6,982 nucleotides of DNA. Source: Actinomycetota bacterium (lineage in GTDB: Bacteria; Actinomycetota; Actinomycetes; Nanopelagicales; Nanopelagicaceae). The stretch covers positions 1 to 6,982 of the forward strand of contig CANLTP010000045.1 in assembly GCA_947494085.1 (NCBI GenBank), written 5' to 3'. The translations under genes were made by a program, and so were the position numbers. Each line of letters opens with the position of its first letter. Position 1 is the stretch's first letter. The notes below the pieces were generated by a model. That model saw only the letters and a program-made list of their open reading frames with translations, made no database searches and was not told where the DNA came from. Positions 6,674 to 6,982 of the stretch are shown here, piece by piece.

Positions 6674-6925
6674 TTATGGCTTACGTTTTCTAAGTTTTCT
6701 AGGATCAACTTTCTTTGCTGATTCCTGCGCCTTATTCAAAAGTGATCTGGCCCAAGTGAATTCAATTGCGAGAATAAAGAGTCCGCCGATAACAAAGGGA
6801 AGAGTGAAGGGGCCGGGCAGAATAATTAAGACTCCCCCAATAGCGATGAGCGTGAAGCCAATAACCATGACAATCAACTTACGCACTGGAGTTGGAACTC
6901 CGCGCCAGATTTTTCTGTATTCCAC
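6674..6925 (-). CDS. Small two-helix membrane protein, PGPGW family
   Basis: 83 residues from a GTG start; an in-frame TAA two codons upstream rules out a longer form nearby. A basic amphipathic N-terminus (RKIWRGVPTPVRK) is followed by helix 1 (about 17-36), a LPGPF turn at 36-40, helix 2 (about 42-56) and a very basic tail ending RKLRKRKP. The pattern LPGPx...PF.IGGL.ILA.EF.WAR matches the PGPGW family of putative transmembrane proteins common in actinobacteria; the usual PGPG is PGPF here. The molecular role is not known. Its end, with tandem TAA-TAG stops, lies 22 bp before the ureohydrolase start, so the two are probably one operon. Confidence 0.88.
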   Translation of the reverse strand: MEYRKIWRGVPTPVRKLIVMVIGFTLIAIGGVLIILPGPFTLPFVIGGLFILAIEFTWARSLLNKAQESAKKVDPRKLRKRKP

Positions 6926-6931
6926 GGTTTA

Positions 6932-6937
6932 ATCCTA
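6932..6937 (-). promoter_or_regulatory. -10 box or Shine-Dalgarno site before the PGPGW gene
   Basis: Minus-strand TAGGAT ends exactly 6 nt before GTG 6925, matching the -10 spacing at other starts in the window. The AGGA inside it is 7 nt from the GTG and could equally serve as a ribosome site. A 5-bp inverted repeat (TAACG 6936-6940, CGTTA 6948-6952) overlaps it. The two readings cannot be separated by sequence alone. Confidence 0.4.
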
Positions 6938-6950
6938 ACGCTTGGCTCGT

Positions 6951-6956
6951 TAAGAT
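6951..6956 (+). promoter_or_regulatory. Possible divergent -10 box at the right edge
   Basis: TAAGAT on the plus strand ends 6 nt before a GTG at 6963. It lies only 13 bp from the minus-strand TAGGAT, so if both are real the two divergent promoters overlap. Confidence 0.27.
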
Positions 6957-6962
6957 AATGCT

Positions 6963-6982
6963 GTGGAACTCCAGAAGATACT
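6963..6982 (+). CDS. Possible start of a divergent gene, cut by the window edge
   Basis: GTG at 6963 opens a frame reading M-E-L-Q-K-I before the window ends. The support is the -10-like box 6 nt upstream and the fact that minus-strand genes end their cluster here. Twenty bases are too few to show coding or name a product. An ATG at 6958 opens another frame (MLWNSRRY) and cannot be excluded. Confidence 0.2.

Noticed and set aside
6652..6708. N-terminal extension of the ureohydrolase to an in-frame start at 6708
   Set aside because: It overlaps the end of the PGPGW gene, adds 19 residues unlike the family, and ignores the good Shine-Dalgarno site before 6651.

Overview
The window looks like the chromosome of a low-GC actinobacterium, most likely a freshwater Nanopelagicales (acI, Planktophila-like) relative. 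This is inferred from four things: AT-rich codon use; short, tightly packed genes; the small secreted Cys-containing module (C...CxKSGxKLxWxK) at the N-termini of two exported proteins, which I associate with that group; and start codons preceded by a -10 box at leaderless distance. No 16S or marker gene is present, so the placement is tentative.

Seven protein genes, all on the minus strand, fill most of the window. From right to left (their direction of transcription) they are: a small PGPGW-type membrane protein (6674-6925, GTG start); a ureohydrolase of the agmatinase family (5653-6651); a ten-helix EamA/DMT transporter (4650-5591); a nitroreductase-fold flavoprotein that matches the iodotyrosine deiodinase subfamily (3946-4596); a LuxR-type regulator that keeps the helical sensor region but has no N-terminal ATPase domain (2293-3885); an exported HEXXH metallopeptidase-like protein (797-2083); and a second exported paralogue of it that runs off the left edge (1-697). 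A possible plus-strand gene begins at 6963 and is cut off after 20 bases.

The PGPGW gene and the ureohydrolase gene are 22 bp apart and look like one transcript, with a real Shine-Dalgarno site before the second gene. The transporter and the deiodinase-like enzyme follow on the same strand with gaps of 61 and 53 bp and may be co-transcribed or have their own promoters. The LuxR gene has its own promoter-like region with repeated TATCACCC elements. The two exported proteins are a tandem paralogous pair. The larger has a complete HEXXH plus WxxEG zinc site and a triplicated Pro/Ser linker; the smaller carries HEVVNH at the same place.

No RNA gene, insertion sequence, phage gene or CRISPR array was seen. 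The points most worth following are the iodotyrosine-deiodinase-like enzyme, the diverged zinc motif in the paralogue, the ATPase-less LuxR regulator with its repeat-flanked promoter, and the recurring TAnnnT box exactly 6 nt upstream of start codons. I found no convincing new multi-gene system.
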